Notes: generated from the sequence alone by a model not told the origin. A stretch of DNA of 25,261 nt from JAYXXU01 sp049301135 (GCA_049301135.1 JBAQKP010000099.1:1-25261); one strand, 5' to 3'. Counted from the stretch's first letter, positions 7,508 through 16,241 are shown. Program-made: numbers and translations.

Positions 7508-7848
7508 CCCCAAACAGATTTAAACGTCGTCTAGCGCAGCTTGAAGCTGCGCTAAACTTCGTGCATGAAGGGATTAGTTACGGCGTGGATACCGTACAAG
7601 ACATCCACCGCGGTATCGTCGAACTGCCCCTTGAGCAGCTCCACATCTCTGGGGTGGTTGATCTCGATCAGCAAAAACGCGAGCAACTGTGGCAAAGCAG
7701 CTTTGGCATGGTCTATCGGATGATTCACAGCACCAATCAAGCGATCCAACAGACCGAAGAAAAATTATTTAGTGCGATTGATGAACAGATCGACGCGCAA
7801 CAGAATATTCAGCGCATCAGCTATAAGCCAGATTCAGAGCAACCATAA
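7504..7848 (+). CDS. Small protein of unknown function, translationally coupled to the desaturase
   Basis: A 114-residue protein that I do not recognise. Its ATG overlaps the desaturase stop codon (ATGA), and AAGG lies 7 bp upstream inside the desaturase gene, so it is almost surely translated with it. The composition is soluble and mainly helical: a basic N-terminus (MTPNRFKRRLAQLEAALN), a middle with GISYGVDTVQDIHRGIVELP, and an amphipathic Gln/Glu-rich C-terminal helix (about residues 75-105). There is no signal peptide, cysteine or membrane segment. It is the last gene before a strong hairpin terminator. The context suggests an accessory or regulatory partner of the desaturase system, or an unrelated rider. 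No function can be given from sequence. Confidence 0.82.
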   Translation: MTPNRFKRRLAQLEAALNFVHEGISYGVDTVQDIHRGIVELPLEQLHISGVVDLDQQKREQLWQSSFGMVYRMIHSTNQAIQQTEEKLFSAIDEQIDAQQNIQRISYKPDSEQP

Positions 7849-7894
7849 CCCATGCTTGTTCACACCGAATGATCAGACCGAATCGACACGCAAA

Positions 7895-7920
7895 ACAAAG
7901 CCCACATCAGTGGGCTTTGT
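7895..7920. terminator. Bidirectional intrinsic terminator between convergent operons
   Basis: A perfect 11-bp stem (ACAAAGCCCAC / GTGGGCTTTGT) with loop ATCA. It lies 47 bp after the small desaturase-operon gene and 17 bp after the stop of the convergent DUF11 gene. On the minus strand it is followed by TTTTG, so it is stronger for the DUF11 genes. On the plus strand the T run is short. Confidence 0.85.
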
Positions 7921-7936
7921 GCATCTATGGGGGCAT

Positions 7937-10696
7937 TTAGCGACCGTCGTACTGCACCGCAAAGTTAAATACGCGACTCTCAGCAGCAGGAATACTGGCA
8001 ACTTGGCCACTGACTGTGCCTGCACTGCCGACCACTGGCGCGGTAACGCCAGTACAAGCGATCGGTGTACAGCTCGGTGCTGTGCGCAATACCGTACCGG
8101 CAGGCGTGGCATCACGAAAATTAAACGCCGCAATCCCTTCTGTGCCTTCGTTGCGTGCAGTCACTCGATACAGCACACACTGGCCAGCACCCGCCACACC
8201 GGCTGTGTAGTTACGCTGAATCGGCAAGCTGGCTGTGGTATAGCTGCCACTGTCTGGCGTGCCATCACAGTTCGCATCCAAGGCTTGTAGTTTAGTCAGG
8301 CGAATCAAGTTATCACTGACGGTGGTCACATCTTGCACTTGCTCAAGCTTGACGTTACCCGTGCCAAACAACTCGATCAGGGTCAGGTTTTCTGTACCCA
8401 GCAACACACTGGCATTGGCTTCAACTTTAGCAAAAATCCGCACGCGATCATTCGGCTGCAAGTCGGCCAACGTGGTACTAATAATGCTATCGGCTGCATC
8501 CAATACACCATTGTCATTAGCATCTAGATAGAGCGTGGTGGTAAAGCCTGCCTGATCGTTGCTGATCACAAACGGTGTACCCGCTCGCGGCACAATCACG
8601 CTATCGCCGTTATTCACGATGATATGGGTATAAACAATTGTACCCGCCGGTGCAATCTGACCACGCAAATCAGGCGTAAAGGCCAATTGCGGGGAGGCAG
8701 GATTGACGATGGTCAGCGCGTTTTTAATAATGTCCGAGCCTGCATTGGTCGGCGCAATCGTACTGACATACGTCGGACTAAAGGCGCGGAAATACAAGTC
8801 AACTGTATCGGCTGGCGTACCCGCAGCAACACTGACCACCGCACACAACGCTTGGGTTTCGCCATCGTTCAACAAGCGCGTCTGACCCGTGGTCGTGCCA
8901 ATCGGCGTACAGTTGCCATTGATGCCAGTTTCAGCAAACACCACCGACACACCCGCAGGTAAGTCTAGGGTCGTAAAATTACCATTTGCATCAGCAGCCA
9001 GACCGTACTGGGTCGGCGTGCCGGTATGGGTCACACTGATTGGATAAATCACTGTAGTACCCGCTTGGGTACTCAGGGTTTTTAACGGTGCGCCAGTATT
9101 ATCGATCACGCCATTGCCCACACCACTGTTGGGGTTTGTGTTGAATAGATCAACCAACTGCGTCAAGATCAAATCAGTACGATCTTCAACGGTATTGTTG
9201 GTGGCTGCGCTGGCAATCGACTGCGCCAGCGGCACAACACTATAGCCACCGACTGGGGTTGTGGTGACTGATGCTGGGAAACGCACCTTGACCACAATCG
9301 GCAAGGACTGACCGACCGGCAAGGAACCCGTATCAGGAATACCATCACCATTACTGTCTAGAATCGGGGTGACGCCATCTGCGCGCAAGAAGTCCACCAC
9401 GCTACCTGCCGGTAAATTACTACTGCCAACCGTTAGATTGTAGGTATCGGCGATGTTACCGGTGTTCCAGACATAGTTATTAAAACTGGCCACGCCGCCT
9501 TGCGACACGGTGGGCTGAATCACCAGATTATCGACAGGTGCAGCACTGGCTGAACCTGCAACCCCGTTAACTTCCACCCCATAAATCGACGGCACAAGCA
9601 CGGTTGCAGTATTGGTCGGAACGGTGACGCTATTGATGGTTACAGGGTTATTGTCAGGATCGTACAACATGCTGGCCGTATTCGGGATCGTGCCCGCTTG
9701 CGGCGTACTGACCAACACATTAAAGCTCAGACGGCGCTGACTGGCTGCGGTGAGACTCGTAGAGCGCAACGTGACTGTTTTGGTCGCATCGTCATATTGG
9801 TAATCAAAAGCGCCATCACCCCCTGCCGTATCCGTCAAAGGTGTCGTACTACCACCAACCGTCACAACAGCAGTGTTGGGCTGGTAGACCAGCCGAGCGT
9901 CGTTCAGAATATCGGTCAGTACCAGTGTGCCGACCGTATTACTGCCGGTGTTTTCGTAGTCCAAGTGCACGGTGATAATGTTGCCGCTGGCGGTTTGTGT
10001 GACCGAAAACGACTTACGCACTGCGACCACGCCGTTATCGGTGACGCTGATGCTGTCTTGGTTCAGCAGCGTCTGTAAGCTACTGTCGTTGTTAGAATCG
10101 GCGGAAATGCTCAGGCTGTTCGGGTATGCCGTACCTGCGACACCAGACAGCGGCACAGTCGCTGCAACCACTAAACCAATCGCTTCACCAGCCTGTAAAG
10201 GCAGTGCCGCCAATTGGGCTGGTGTCAGGGCTACACCATCGGGCAAACCATCACGGTTACGATCAAAATAAATCGCCTCATCGGCAAACTCAAGTCCACC
10301 TGCGGGATCACTCACGCTCAGCGTATAACTATCCGCGATATTACCGGTGTTGCGTAGTTCGTGACTAAAATAAACGATTGCGCCACGCACAGCCTCAATG
10401 CTGCGATCTGCTTCTAAGCGAAACGCATACACCGGAACAATGGTGGTTTCGACCAGATTCGAGCGACTGGTTTGGACAACCGTCGTACCTTCCTCGATGT
10501 ACTCGCCGACCGCCATGTTACTGATGACCGTTCCTGCCACAGGCAAGGCTGCCGTAGCAAGCGGATTATTTGCCCATAGCGGCATGCTAAACAGTGCAGC
10601 GGAGACAGCCAACGCCAGTGGACTCAACTGTCGTCCCAGACGGGATGAGCGGCTAGAATGAGCGCGTTGCAATGTATTGGAGCGTTGCAAGTTCAT
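7937..10696 (-). CDS. Large exported DUF11-type protein with calcium-binding-like motifs (paralogue B)
   Basis: From ATG 10696, preceded by a strong GAAGGAAAG ribosome site, this gives 919 residues. An upstream in-frame start at 10738 lacks such a site. The N-terminus is long, basic and then hydrophobic (LSPLALAVSAALFSMPLWAN), a Sec signal peptide. The mature start, with VAGTVISNMAVGEY and SNLVETTIVPV, and a module at about 235-360 (VVAVRKSFSV, LDYENTGS, LVLTDIL) are of the DUF11 type: immunoglobulin-like beta domains of surface proteins. Four Asp/Asn-rich loops of calcium-binding style occur: DRNRDGLPDG, DSNGDGIPDTG, DANDNGVLDAAD and DANCDGTPDSG. A last DUF11-like module closes the protein, which ends VFNFAVQYDGR. 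No LPxTG, PEP-CTERM, autotransporter barrel or transmembrane anchor is visible. It shares all modules with the gene just upstream, so it is a tandem duplicate. Function unknown; surface or periplasmic structural role inferred. Confidence 0.88.
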   Translation of the reverse strand: MNLQRSNTLQRAHSSRSSRLGRQLSPLALAVSAALFSMPLWANNPLATAALPVAGTVISNMAVGEYIEEGTTVVQTSRSNLVETTIVPVYAFRLEADRSIEAVRGAIVYFSHELRNTGNIADSYTLSVSDPAGGLEFADEAIYFDRNRDGLPDGVALTPAQLAALPLQAGEAIGLVVAATVPLSGVAGTAYPNSLSISADSNNDSSLQTLLNQDSISVTDNGVVAVRKSFSVTQTASGNIITVHLDYENTGSNTVGTLVLTDILNDARLVYQPNTAVVTVGGSTTPLTDTAGGDGAFDYQYDDATKTVTLRSTSLTAASQRRLSFNVLVSTPQAGTIPNTASMLYDPDNNPVTINSVTVPTNTATVLVPSIYGVEVNGVAGSASAAPVDNLVIQPTVSQGGVASFNNYVWNTGNIADTYNLTVGSSNLPAGSVVDFLRADGVTPILDSNGDGIPDTGSLPVGQSLPIVVKVRFPASVTTTPVGGYSVVPLAQSIASAATNNTVEDRTDLILTQLVDLFNTNPNSGVGNGVIDNTGAPLKTLSTQAGTTVIYPISVTHTGTPTQYGLAADANGNFTTLDLPAGVSVVFAETGINGNCTPIGTTTGQTRLLNDGETQALCAVVSVAAGTPADTVDLYFRAFSPTYVSTIAPTNAGSDIIKNALTIVNPASPQLAFTPDLRGQIAPAGTIVYTHIIVNNGDSVIVPRAGTPFVISNDQAGFTTTLYLDANDNGVLDAADSIISTTLADLQPNDRVRIFAKVEANASVLLGTENLTLIELFGTGNVKLEQVQDVTTVSDNLIRLTKLQALDANCDGTPDSGSYTTASLPIQRNYTAGVAGAGQCVLYRVTARNEGTEGIAAFNFRDATPAGTVLRTAPSCTPIACTGVTAPVVGSAGTVSGQVASIPAAESRVFNFAVQYDGR

Positions 10697-10738
10697 CGAG
10701 CTTTCCTTCTTTCCTAAGCCACAGCGATTAGCTGACAA

Positions 10739-13462
10739 TTAATTCACCGGATCCACGCGAATCGCAAAGTTAAGCGTCGCTGATTGACTAGGGGGTAGCG
10801 TACCGAGGTCGGCCTGAACTTCACCTTGATAGCCATTCGTTGCTGGACTTGGCTGAATCAGCGCACCCTGTGACACAGTCGGTGCACCAAACAAGCCGGT
10901 ATAGGCTGGAATACGATCACTGACCACCACGCTACTCACGGACTCGGCACCGTCATTAATCGCGGTCACTTGATAAAAAACGCATTGGTTCGGCTCGATA
11001 CTGAGCGCTGCCACTGAATACAAGGCATCGGGCGTGCCATCACAAGTCTCATCCAGTGCTTGCATTTTTTGTAGGCGGACTTGATTGGCACTGATGATGG
11101 TCACATCCGTATTGCTGACTGGATTGGCGGCCATACCTGCAATCAAGCCAACCGGTGTTGCCGTCAGCACAAAGCTACTGGTCGTACCGTTGGTCAACGT
11201 ATTCGGTGCAGCAACTTTCAGCAATAACCGAATCGACTCATTGGGATCGAGGCCAATCGCACCATTGGTCGCACCCAGCGCAGCAATATCTGACACCTGT
11301 GGATCATTGGCATCCAGTACGCCGTCATTATTGGCATCATAATACAGGGTAGCGAGCATACCATTCGCATTGGTCTGGTCTAAGCTAAGCAGCAAGTCAC
11401 CCAGCGCAGCGCCTTCCACCACATTGCCGATATTGGTCAGGGTGTGCGCATACACAATCGTACCGCCCGCCGCTATTTGGCCTTGATTGTCCGCTTGTAA
11501 ACTGAGTAAGCGCGCCGCTTGCACTTGCACTTGATCTTTTAAAATATCGGTTTGGCCGTTCAATGGTGAACGTACCGCGAACCAAATCGGCAGATCTTGC
11601 GGTGTAGCGCCGGCGGGTGCTGTCACCACCGCACAATATACAACGGTGCCACCGTTTGCTGCGACCGCACTAGAGTTGCTGATTTGATCACCCAGCGTGC
11701 TACAGGTCGGCTCCAATTGCGCATAAAATTCGACCGACCAGCCCACTGGTAAATCGTTGTTATTGCTGGTCGGATCTAACACCCCATCATCATCGGCAAT
11801 CAACTGATAGTTATTGATTAACGTGCCGGTATTTTCGACGATCAGTGGAAATACCGCTGTACCTGCTGGCAAAATCGGCTTACTGATAAAGGCCGCACCG
11901 GCGTTGTCAGGGTTTGGATTGCCAGTCCCCGTGTTGTTACTGTTATAAAGATCCGTGCCGCCTTGCTCAATCACGTTGAGTTGGTTACGCACCGGATCGC
12001 TGATGCTGGGGTTGTTGCTGGAAGTTGCGGTGACATCAATGCTGATCGGTACTGTCGTGGCACAATCTTGCGTACTGCTGATGCCGACTTTAATATGTCG
12101 AGAGGTACTTGGCTGCATCGGCCCCGTATCAATCACGCCATCGCCATTGCTGTCAGTCAGTAAGGTTTTACCATCCTCAGCGTATAGACGTACCGTGGCA
12201 CAGGCGGGCAGATTGGTCGGGATAAAACTAAGGTTAAAATTATCGGGTTGATCGCCAGTGTTCCAGACGTAGTTATCAAACAGGGTTTCGACACCCGCGG
12301 CCGCACTCGTCACACTGACCAAGTTATCTGGCGCACTGGCGGGATTACCGGCATTCACCGGTGACAGACTGCTATTGTTCAGCACCACGCTGACATTGCC
12401 TTGCAGTGTAAAAGTGACGGTGTTGGTACTGGTATCTTTGACGACGGTCACACCATCAAGCTGCTGATAGGTCGCGGTATTGTTGATTTTTCCGGTCGGC
12501 GCGCTGATCACTTCGACTTGGAAGCTGATACTGCCAGTCGATTGCGCGGGCACACTCGGGATAATCACACTGATTGCATGCTGACTTGGCGTGCTATTCA
12601 CCACATAGTCTTGAATCGCACTATTGGCTGGCGCTTCGCCCGCAGCATCGGTCAATGCCACGCTGCTATTACTCCAGCGCGCACTTCCTGCGATGTAGCT
12701 CAATTGCGCTGCATTTAAGCTATCAGTTAGGCGCAATTCAGCCGGTGCATTACCCGTATTGCTATAGCGCAAGGTATAAGTGATCACACTCCCCACTGTA
12801 CCCGTGGCAAGGCTTTGGCTTTTGTTCACCGCCAGTACGCCGCCTTCGGTCACGCGGGTGGTGTCTGTGACTGTGGCCGAGGGTGGTGTCACGACCGCTT
12901 GACTGGTTGCGGTTAACGTAAATTGGGCTTCATCATTGTTTTGTCGATCGGCCGGAATCGTGGCAGCAGCGACCAAAGCGACCGACTCGCCCGCTTGCAA
13001 CGCAATCAGATTGCCGGCCTGTAAGAGGTTAATGTTGTCATCCGGCACGCCGTCTTGATTACGATCGACATAGACAGCCAGATTTAACAGATCAAAGTCA
13101 TCACCCGCCAACTGCGCAATCGACAACGCATAGCTGTCGGCGATATTGCCGGTATTGGTCAAGGTGTGTGGATAGCTGATCTGACCGCCGATCAAGCCAA
13201 TTTGTGACTGATCACGTACCAGTTGAACCGCACGCACTTCGCTGACGATTAGCTCGACCGGATTGGAATTAATGATTTGCGTGTTGCCAAAACGGTCAAC
13301 AAAGTCACCACTGGCCACGTTGGTAATCAACGCACCAGGAGCAGGAATCGCCTGTGCATACGCCATACCGCCGGTGCAGCCAAGAGCAAGGCACAATCCC
13401 CGAGATAATGCGGTTTGCCGCAGAGTTACTGCTGGAAAAAATGGCCAGTTGGCATAACGCAT
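10739..13462 (-). CDS. Large exported DUF11-type protein with calcium-binding-like motifs (paralogue A)
   Basis: A 907-residue protein. GGGGAG stands 5-6 bp before ATG 13462. A signal peptide ends near residue 38 (LCLALGCTGGMAYAQA). It is followed by PGALITNVASGDF and a strand ending SNPVELIV, the usual opening of this DUF11 group. Loops DRNQDGVPD (133-141), DSNGDGVID (437-445), DANNDGVLD (709-717) and DETCDGTPD (804-812) resemble EF-hand or thrombospondin type-3 calcium sites. A DUF11 module spans about 205-330 (VLAVNKSQSL, YTLRYSNTGN, LRLTDSLN), and another lies at the C-terminus (YQVTAINDGA, VVVSDRIPAY). No anchor is seen at the C-terminus. Paralogue B starts 42 bp downstream in the same direction, and the two are probably one transcript. 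Function unknown; not recognised as a named adhesin. Confidence 0.88.
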   Translation of the reverse strand: MRYANWPFFPAVTLRQTALSRGLCLALGCTGGMAYAQAIPAPGALITNVASGDFVDRFGNTQIINSNPVELIVSEVRAVQLVRDQSQIGLIGGQISYPHTLTNTGNIADSYALSIAQLAGDDFDLLNLAVYVDRNQDGVPDDNINLLQAGNLIALQAGESVALVAAATIPADRQNNDEAQFTLTATSQAVVTPPSATVTDTTRVTEGGVLAVNKSQSLATGTVGSVITYTLRYSNTGNAPAELRLTDSLNAAQLSYIAGSARWSNSSVALTDAAGEAPANSAIQDYVVNSTPSQHAISVIIPSVPAQSTGSISFQVEVISAPTGKINNTATYQQLDGVTVVKDTSTNTVTFTLQGNVSVVLNNSSLSPVNAGNPASAPDNLVSVTSAAAGVETLFDNYVWNTGDQPDNFNLSFIPTNLPACATVRLYAEDGKTLLTDSNGDGVIDTGPMQPSTSRHIKVGISSTQDCATTVPISIDVTATSSNNPSISDPVRNQLNVIEQGGTDLYNSNNTGTGNPNPDNAGAAFISKPILPAGTAVFPLIVENTGTLINNYQLIADDDGVLDPTSNNNDLPVGWSVEFYAQLEPTCSTLGDQISNSSAVAANGGTVVYCAVVTAPAGATPQDLPIWFAVRSPLNGQTDILKDQVQVQAARLLSLQADNQGQIAAGGTIVYAHTLTNIGNVVEGAALGDLLLSLDQTNANGMLATLYYDANNDGVLDANDPQVSDIAALGATNGAIGLDPNESIRLLLKVAAPNTLTNGTTSSFVLTATPVGLIAGMAANPVSNTDVTIISANQVRLQKMQALDETCDGTPDALYSVAALSIEPNQCVFYQVTAINDGAESVSSVVVSDRIPAYTGLFGAPTVSQGALIQPSPATNGYQGEVQADLGTLPPSQSATLNFAIRVDPVN

Positions 13463-13822
13463 GGATGCTCCCCAGAACCCGCAAAATCAATCTGAATCCA
13501 GTTTCAAACACAGCCTCGAGCGCCTCTGATGCACCGTCAGCGGGCACACACAGAGCATCTGCATCCCTTCTTCACGTTGACAACACAGGAATTTGCAATC
13601 GGCTAACATAAACGCACTGGTTTGCAGGAATTATGCCCGCGACGTTTGTATTCCGTGGTGCACTTTAAGACAAACGGTGCGATTCATTCGCTCAATGTGC
13701 GCTCATCATCATTGATGATTTTGATTTTGATTGGGCTATGCCGAATCAGCCCTTATAATACCGTAAAGCCAGCTCAGCATGTTGCAGGGATCGGCGATCA
13801 TGACCACTTTTAGGAATCCGCT
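13463..13822. other. Divergent 360-bp spacer between the DUF11 pair and rph
   Basis: No convincing gene. Short open frames here lack ribosome sites and family features. The right part holds a good promoter for rph (13731-13759) and a 7-1-7 palindrome ATCATCATTGATGAT at 13705-13719 just upstream of it. The left part must contain the promoter of the DUF11 pair, since no other gene precedes it, but I could not identify boxes with confidence. Confidence 0.7.
13731..13759 (+). promoter_or_regulatory. Putative sigma-70 promoter for rph
   Basis: A perfect -10 TATAAT (13754-13759) lies 17 bp after TTGGGC (13731-13736), a weak -35. A start near 13766 would leave a leader of about 57 bp before rph. 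The GGGCT/AGCCC inverted repeat inside the spacer (13733-13752) may be incidental. Confidence 0.6.
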
Positions 13823-14539
13823 ATGCGCTTAGATCAACGACCAAATGACCAGTTACGCCCGATCAGTTTTACCCGTCAGTTTACGCGGCATGCAGAAGGA
13901 TCGGTATTGGTCAGTTTTGGTGACACCCAAGTGCTGTGTACCGCCAGTATTGAAGCGGGTGTTCCTCGTTTTTTAAAAGGCAAAGGGCAAGGTTGGGTCA
14001 CTGCTGAATACGGCATGTTGCCGCGCTCAACCCATACCCGCAATGATCGCGAAGCGGCACGAGGCAAACAATCTGGCCGCACCCAAGAAATTCAGCGCTT
14101 GATTGGCCGCAGCCTACGTCAAATGGTTGACCTCAAAAAAATGGGCGAGAACACGATTTTGATCGATTGTGATGTGTTGCAAGCCGATGGTGGCACACGC
14201 ACCGCAGCGATTACCGGTGGCGCAGTCGCGCTGGTTGATGCGCTGGCCGTGTTGATGAAGCAACGCAAACTGACCCAAGATCCCCTGAAATGCTTGGTCG
14301 CGGCGATTTCGGTTGGCATGTATAAAGGTGACGCGCTGCTCGACTTGTGTTACGAAGAAGACTCGCAATGTGAAACTGATCTGAACGTGGTGATGACCCA
14401 ATCGGGCGAGTTTATTGAATTACAAGGCACGGCTGAAACCAAGCCGTTTAATCGGACACAGTGCAATCAAATGCTTGAATTGGCTGAGGCTGGCATTCGG
14501 GATTTGATTAAAGCACAACAACAAGCACTCGGCTGGTAA
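13823..14539 (+). CDS. rph: Ribonuclease PH
   Basis: A 238-residue phosphorolytic 3'-to-5' exoribonuclease, exact family length. It trims the 3' ends of tRNA precursors using phosphate and works as a ring of six subunits. Clear family segments: the opening RLDQRPNDQLRPISFTRQFT, GSVLVSFGDTQVLCTASIE (about 31-49), GWVTAEYGMLPRSTHTR (about 59-75), EIQRLIGRSLRQMVD (about 90-104), IDCDVLQADGGTRTAAITGG (about 115-134) and FIELQGTAETKPFNR near the end. The phosphate-binding Arg in the RLIGRSLR segment and the Asp in the active-site region are kept. AGGAATCCGCT before ATG 13823 supports the start. It stands as a single gene between its own promoter and a hairpin. Confidence 0.98.
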   Translation: MRLDQRPNDQLRPISFTRQFTRHAEGSVLVSFGDTQVLCTASIEAGVPRFLKGKGQGWVTAEYGMLPRSTHTRNDREAARGKQSGRTQEIQRLIGRSLRQMVDLKKMGENTILIDCDVLQADGGTRTAAITGGAVALVDALAVLMKQRKLTQDPLKCLVAAISVGMYKGDALLDLCYEEDSQCETDLNVVMTQSGEFIELQGTAETKPFNRTQCNQMLELAEAGIRDLIKAQQQALGW

Positions 14540-14556
14540 ACCCCTTACCTGAGCGG

Positions 14557-14581
14557 CCGCAGTGGTCAAAACTCACTGCGG
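14557..14581. terminator. Hairpin between convergent rph and the START-domain gene
   Basis: An 8-bp perfect stem CCGCAGTG / CACTGCGG with a 9-base loop, 17 bp after the rph stop and 9 bp after the stop of the convergent gene. The following T content is low on both strands, so it is a modest terminator that could serve both. Confidence 0.55.
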
Positions 14582-14590
14582 TTGTCTCGG

Positions 14591-15286
14591 TTATGGCGTA
14601 AAGTTTTTGAGGTTAAACAGGCGCGACCGCTGATACTTCGGTGATTGCACCACGCTTTTCATATTGCGTAGCATCAAGTACGGCTGCTGCTGAACGAACA
14701 TATTGACGATGGCAATCGGTAGAATTCCACCCGGATCGGCATAGCCAATCGTGGTGACTTCGGTGTGAGTGGCATCAATCGGCCGCAAAATCCAACTGCC
14801 CTCGTAACGGTTGACCCGCAAAAAATCAGAACGCTCGGGGGCTTTTGCATGGCTGGTGGCACGGTTTTGAATCAAAATCGTCCCATTGGGCTGCTGTTTT
14901 ACCGTCCCTGCAAATACCACATCACGATCATTCAGTGGAAACGGAAAATCAATCTCCATCAGCATGCTAAATGTGCCGGCTTTTTCGTCGCTTTCTAATA
15001 GCTCCACGCGTCGCGTATGTGGCACCCATTCTTTTAAATACTGGGTGTCCATAATCGCGGCCACTGTGCCGACCAGATTGCTCTGCACTGTCGTGGTGGC
15101 GCGATAGTTAAACGACGGATTATCAGCCACTTGATACGTCCAGACTTTAATATCTTGACGGTCAATCACCAGTTTTTTGGGGGTATTCCGCTCGTCTGCT
15201 GGCGCAGTCGCGAATGCACTCAGACTGACCGCCACACAGCAGACGCTGAACAATACGGCACTCGATAACTGTTGAAAACCGTTCAT
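14591..15286 (-). CDS. Exported START-domain (lipid-binding type) protein
   Basis: A 231-residue protein with an N-terminal signal peptide (hydrophobic stretch LFSVCCVAVSLSAFATA, cleavage near residue 27) and a START/Bet v 1-like fold. Recognisable pieces are IKVWTYQVADNPSFNYRAT, VAAIMDTQYLKEWVPHTRRV (typical START strand-helix), FPLNDRDVVFAGTVKQ and EGSWILRPIDATHTEVTTIGYADPGG. Bacterial START proteins bind hydrophobic ligands; the ligand here is unknown. It is expected in the periplasm. GAGGA lies 10 bp before the ATG. dapB ends 19 bp upstream on the same strand, so the two are probably cotranscribed although unrelated in function. It is convergent with rph. Confidence 0.82.
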   Translation of the reverse strand: MNGFQQLSSAVLFSVCCVAVSLSAFATAPADERNTPKKLVIDRQDIKVWTYQVADNPSFNYRATTTVQSNLVGTVAAIMDTQYLKEWVPHTRRVELLESDEKAGTFSMLMEIDFPFPLNDRDVVFAGTVKQQPNGTILIQNRATSHAKAPERSDFLRVNRYEGSWILRPIDATHTEVTTIGYADPGGILPIAIVNMFVQQQPYLMLRNMKSVVQSPKYQRSRLFNLKNFTP

Positions 15287-15305
15287 AAGCTGATTTTTCC
15301 TCTGA

Positions 15306-16115
15306 TTAGCGCAAGGCTAATACGTCTTGCATATCATATTGATGCGCCGGTTTGCCGCAAACCCAACTGGCAGCACGCACTGCACCACTGGCAAAATTCA
15401 TGCGGCTGGTCGCAATGTGCTTAATTTCAACACGCTCGCCTTCACCGATAAACATCACCGTATGTTCACCGACGATGTCACCGCCACGAATGGTTTGAAA
15501 ACCAATGCTTTGCCGCTCGCGTGCGCCAGTTTGACCTTCACGCGCATATACCGCGTCTTGCTTAAGATCTCGACCCAACGCATCAGCGACCGCTTCACCC
15601 ATCATAAACGCCGTACCCGATGGGGCATCGACCTTGTGCCGGTGGTGTGCTTCGATAATTTCGATATCGACCGTATCAGCAAATGCACGCGCCGCCAGAT
15701 CCAGTAGTTTGAGCGAGACATTCACACCGACCGAATAATTGGCAGCATACACCAGCGGAATCTGCGCAGCAGTGGCCGTAAGCTCGGCCTTCTGTTGGTC
15801 ATTTAGGCCAGTCGTGCCGATCACAATCGCGCAGCCGTGTGCCTGACATAATGCCAAATGCTGCATGGTCGCCGTCGGGGTGGTGAAGTCGATCAGCACA
15901 TCACACTGGCCAATTACACTGGCCAAATCGCCGACCACCGGCACACCCAGATGTCCGACACCGGCCATTTCGCCCGCATCAGCACCGATCAAACTGCTGT
16001 TCGGTTGCTCAACTGCTGCCGCGAGTACCGCACCGGCTTGTTGCACCGCTTGAATTAGCGTGCGCCCCATCCGCCCGCCTGCACCCAAAATCCCAATCCG
16101 TGCGACCTGACTCAT
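15306..16115 (-). CDS. dapB: 4-hydroxy-tetrahydrodipicolinate reductase
   Basis: A 269-residue enzyme of the lysine and diaminopimelate pathway. It reduces 4-hydroxy-tetrahydrodipicolinate with NAD(P)H in the cytosol. The Rossmann motif GILGAGGRMG lies at 8-17. The strand and loop VLIDFTTP (73-80) and GTTGL (100-104) follow. The catalytic segment EAHHRHKVDAPSGTA (155-169) holds His157 and Lys161, the family acid and substrate-binding lysine. AGAGGATACATTC precedes ATG 16115, a good ribosome site. dnaJ lies 126 bp upstream on the same strand, an order common in Pseudomonadales. Readthrough from dnaJ is possible, since I see no terminator in the gap. Confidence 0.98.
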   Translation of the reverse strand: MSQVARIGILGAGGRMGRTLIQAVQQAGAVLAAAVEQPNSSLIGADAGEMAGVGHLGVPVVGDLASVIGQCDVLIDFTTPTATMQHLALCQAHGCAIVIGTTGLNDQQKAELTATAAQIPLVYAANYSVGVNVSLKLLDLAARAFADTVDIEIIEAHHRHKVDAPSGTAFMMGEAVADALGRDLKQDAVYAREGQTGARERQSIGFQTIRGGDIVGEHTVMFIGEGERVEIKHIATSRMNFASGAVRAASWVCGKPAHQYDMQDVLALR

Positions 16116-16241
16116 GAATGTATCCTCTAAAACGCGTGTTCATTGGTGATCTGACTGATGTGCGCCCCGAGTATGCAAGACTTCGGCGGCGCAAACAGAG
16201 CAGGTTCTGTTGTTGACTGGTTACAACCAAGGACAAGCGGC

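Noticed and set aside
8016..12783. Many short plus-strand frames across the DUF11 genes
   Set aside because: All are shadows of the two long minus-strand genes, rich in Cys, Arg and His as expected of reverse frames.
7937..13462. Recurring similar segments that might look like a repeat array
   Set aside because: They are coding repeats and paralogous modules of two proteins, not evenly spaced DNA repeats; no CRISPR features.
16194..16211. Inverted repeat AACAGA / TCTGTT between dnaJ and dapB
   Set aside because: The stem is only 6 bp with no T run and no promoter overlap; too weak to call a terminator or operator.
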